This document shows, one piece after another, positions 63,774 through 64,000 of a stretch of 64,000 nucleotides of DNA (its first letter is position 1; each line of letters starts with the position of its first letter). The notes under the pieces were generated by a model, which saw only the letters and a program-made list of their open reading frames with translations, was not told the DNA's origin and made no database searches. The position numbers were made by a program, and so were the translations under genes. The stretch comes from Parabacteroides faecis (GTDB taxonomy: Bacteria > Bacteroidota > Bacteroidia > Bacteroidales > Tannerellaceae). The stretch spans positions 124,001 to 188,000 of the forward strand of contig NZ_BMPB01000002.1 in the NCBI RefSeq assembly GCF_014647375.1, in the 5' to 3' direction.

Positions 63774-64000
63774 TTATTTTGCTTCTTTGAATGCCTTTAA
63801 TATGGTGATCGGATTATAATCGCTCACACGTATATCCAACGGATCGTCCAATTTCAGTCCGGTTTCGTGGACTGCCTCTATAAACATTTTTTCGCTATCT
63901 TCGGATACAGAGTTGAAGACCAGTAAGCCGTCGGGTGCCAGATAACGGGCTACTTTGTGCACGATCTCTTTCAGTTTGCCGCCATGTCCTCCGATAAATA
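63774..64000 (-). CDS. C-terminal end of precorrin-6Y methyltransferase (CobL/CbiT type), cut by window edge
   Basis: The open frame runs off the right edge. Its visible end reads 'FIGGHGGKLKEI' then 'VARYLAPDGLLVFNSVSEDSE' and a terminal 'NPITILKAFKEAK'. This is the SAM-binding end of CbiT or of the CbiT half of CobL, which methylates C15 and decarboxylates the acetate side chain. It is 7 bp upstream of the cbiG-cbiF fusion in the same operon. Confidence 0.8.
   Translation of the reverse strand, partial: FIGGHGGKLKEIVHKVARYLAPDGLLVFNSVSEDSEKMFIEAVHETGLKLDDPLDIRVSDYNPITILKAFKEAK

Overview
The window looks like a chromosomal stretch of a Bacteroidales gut bacterium, most likely Parabacteroides or another Tannerellaceae. 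The evidence is the gene content (Mfa1/Mfa2-type fimbriae, FecI/FecR sigma/anti-sigma pair, STN and CarboxypepD_reg-like proteins, Mpi-family serine recombinase, fused cobalamin genes) and many promoters of the Bacteroidetes type (-7 box TAnnTTTG, sometimes with TTTG about 24 bp upstream). Codon use is fairly even and no integrated phage, insertion sequence, CRISPR array, rRNA or tRNA was seen. The genus is an inference.

Layout. 0-3.6 kb: end of a dihydroorotase, a caspase-like protease / class 3 lipase gene pair, and convergent queE-queD. 3.6-4.06 kb: a gene-free stretch with a strongly folded, promoter-preceded candidate non-coding RNA. 4.06-8.4 kb (minus): an ECF sigma factor and FecR anti-sigma factor flanked by two paralogous CarboxypepD_reg proteins, one with an STN domain, but no TonB-dependent barrel. 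8.5-11 kb (plus): Tat-exported ferredoxin-type aldo/keto reductase, a DUF6599-like protein and a Cys-less alkyltransferase-like protein, followed by a hairpin-rich repeat island. 11.3-15.3 kb: small lipoproteins and secreted proteins, a YjdI/YjdJ-like pair and a winged-helix protein. 15.3-22.9 kb (minus): a Cus-type copper/silver RND exporter with added metal-binding parts and a small Cys-rich protein. 23.1-28.7 kb: Mpi-like recombinase, corA, mutS2, a PDZ/DUF4136-like protein. 28.9-30.8 kb: grpE-dnaJ. 30.9-40.1 kb: AraC-type regulator followed by a four-gene fimbrial operon. 40.1-47.6 kb (minus): catalase and an AcrAB-TolC-like exporter. 47.6-48.5 kb: gene-free, repeat-rich, with three operator-like palindromes at exact 22-bp spacing. 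48.5-54.9 kb: FKBP isomerase, MBL hydrolase, malic enzyme, formate-THF ligase and an orphan protein. 55.0-64.0 kb: cobalamin biosynthesis (cobI; cobK-cbiD and cbiG-cbiF fusions; start of a cobL/cbiT-like gene) around a cobalamin riboswitch that leads a btuFCD uptake operon and a small lipoprotein.

How the parts work together. The right end couples B12 uptake to corrin-ring synthesis. Two tripartite exporters cover metals (Cus) and drugs or bile-type compounds (AcrAB). Catalase, GrpE-DnaJ and the isomerase serve stress survival. The fimbrial operon serves surface attachment. The items I consider least explained are the folded RNA at 3.7 kb, the caspase-lipase pair, the barrel-less sigma/anti-sigma locus, the 22-bp operator array at 47.9 kb and the Thr-for-Ser change in the recombinase.
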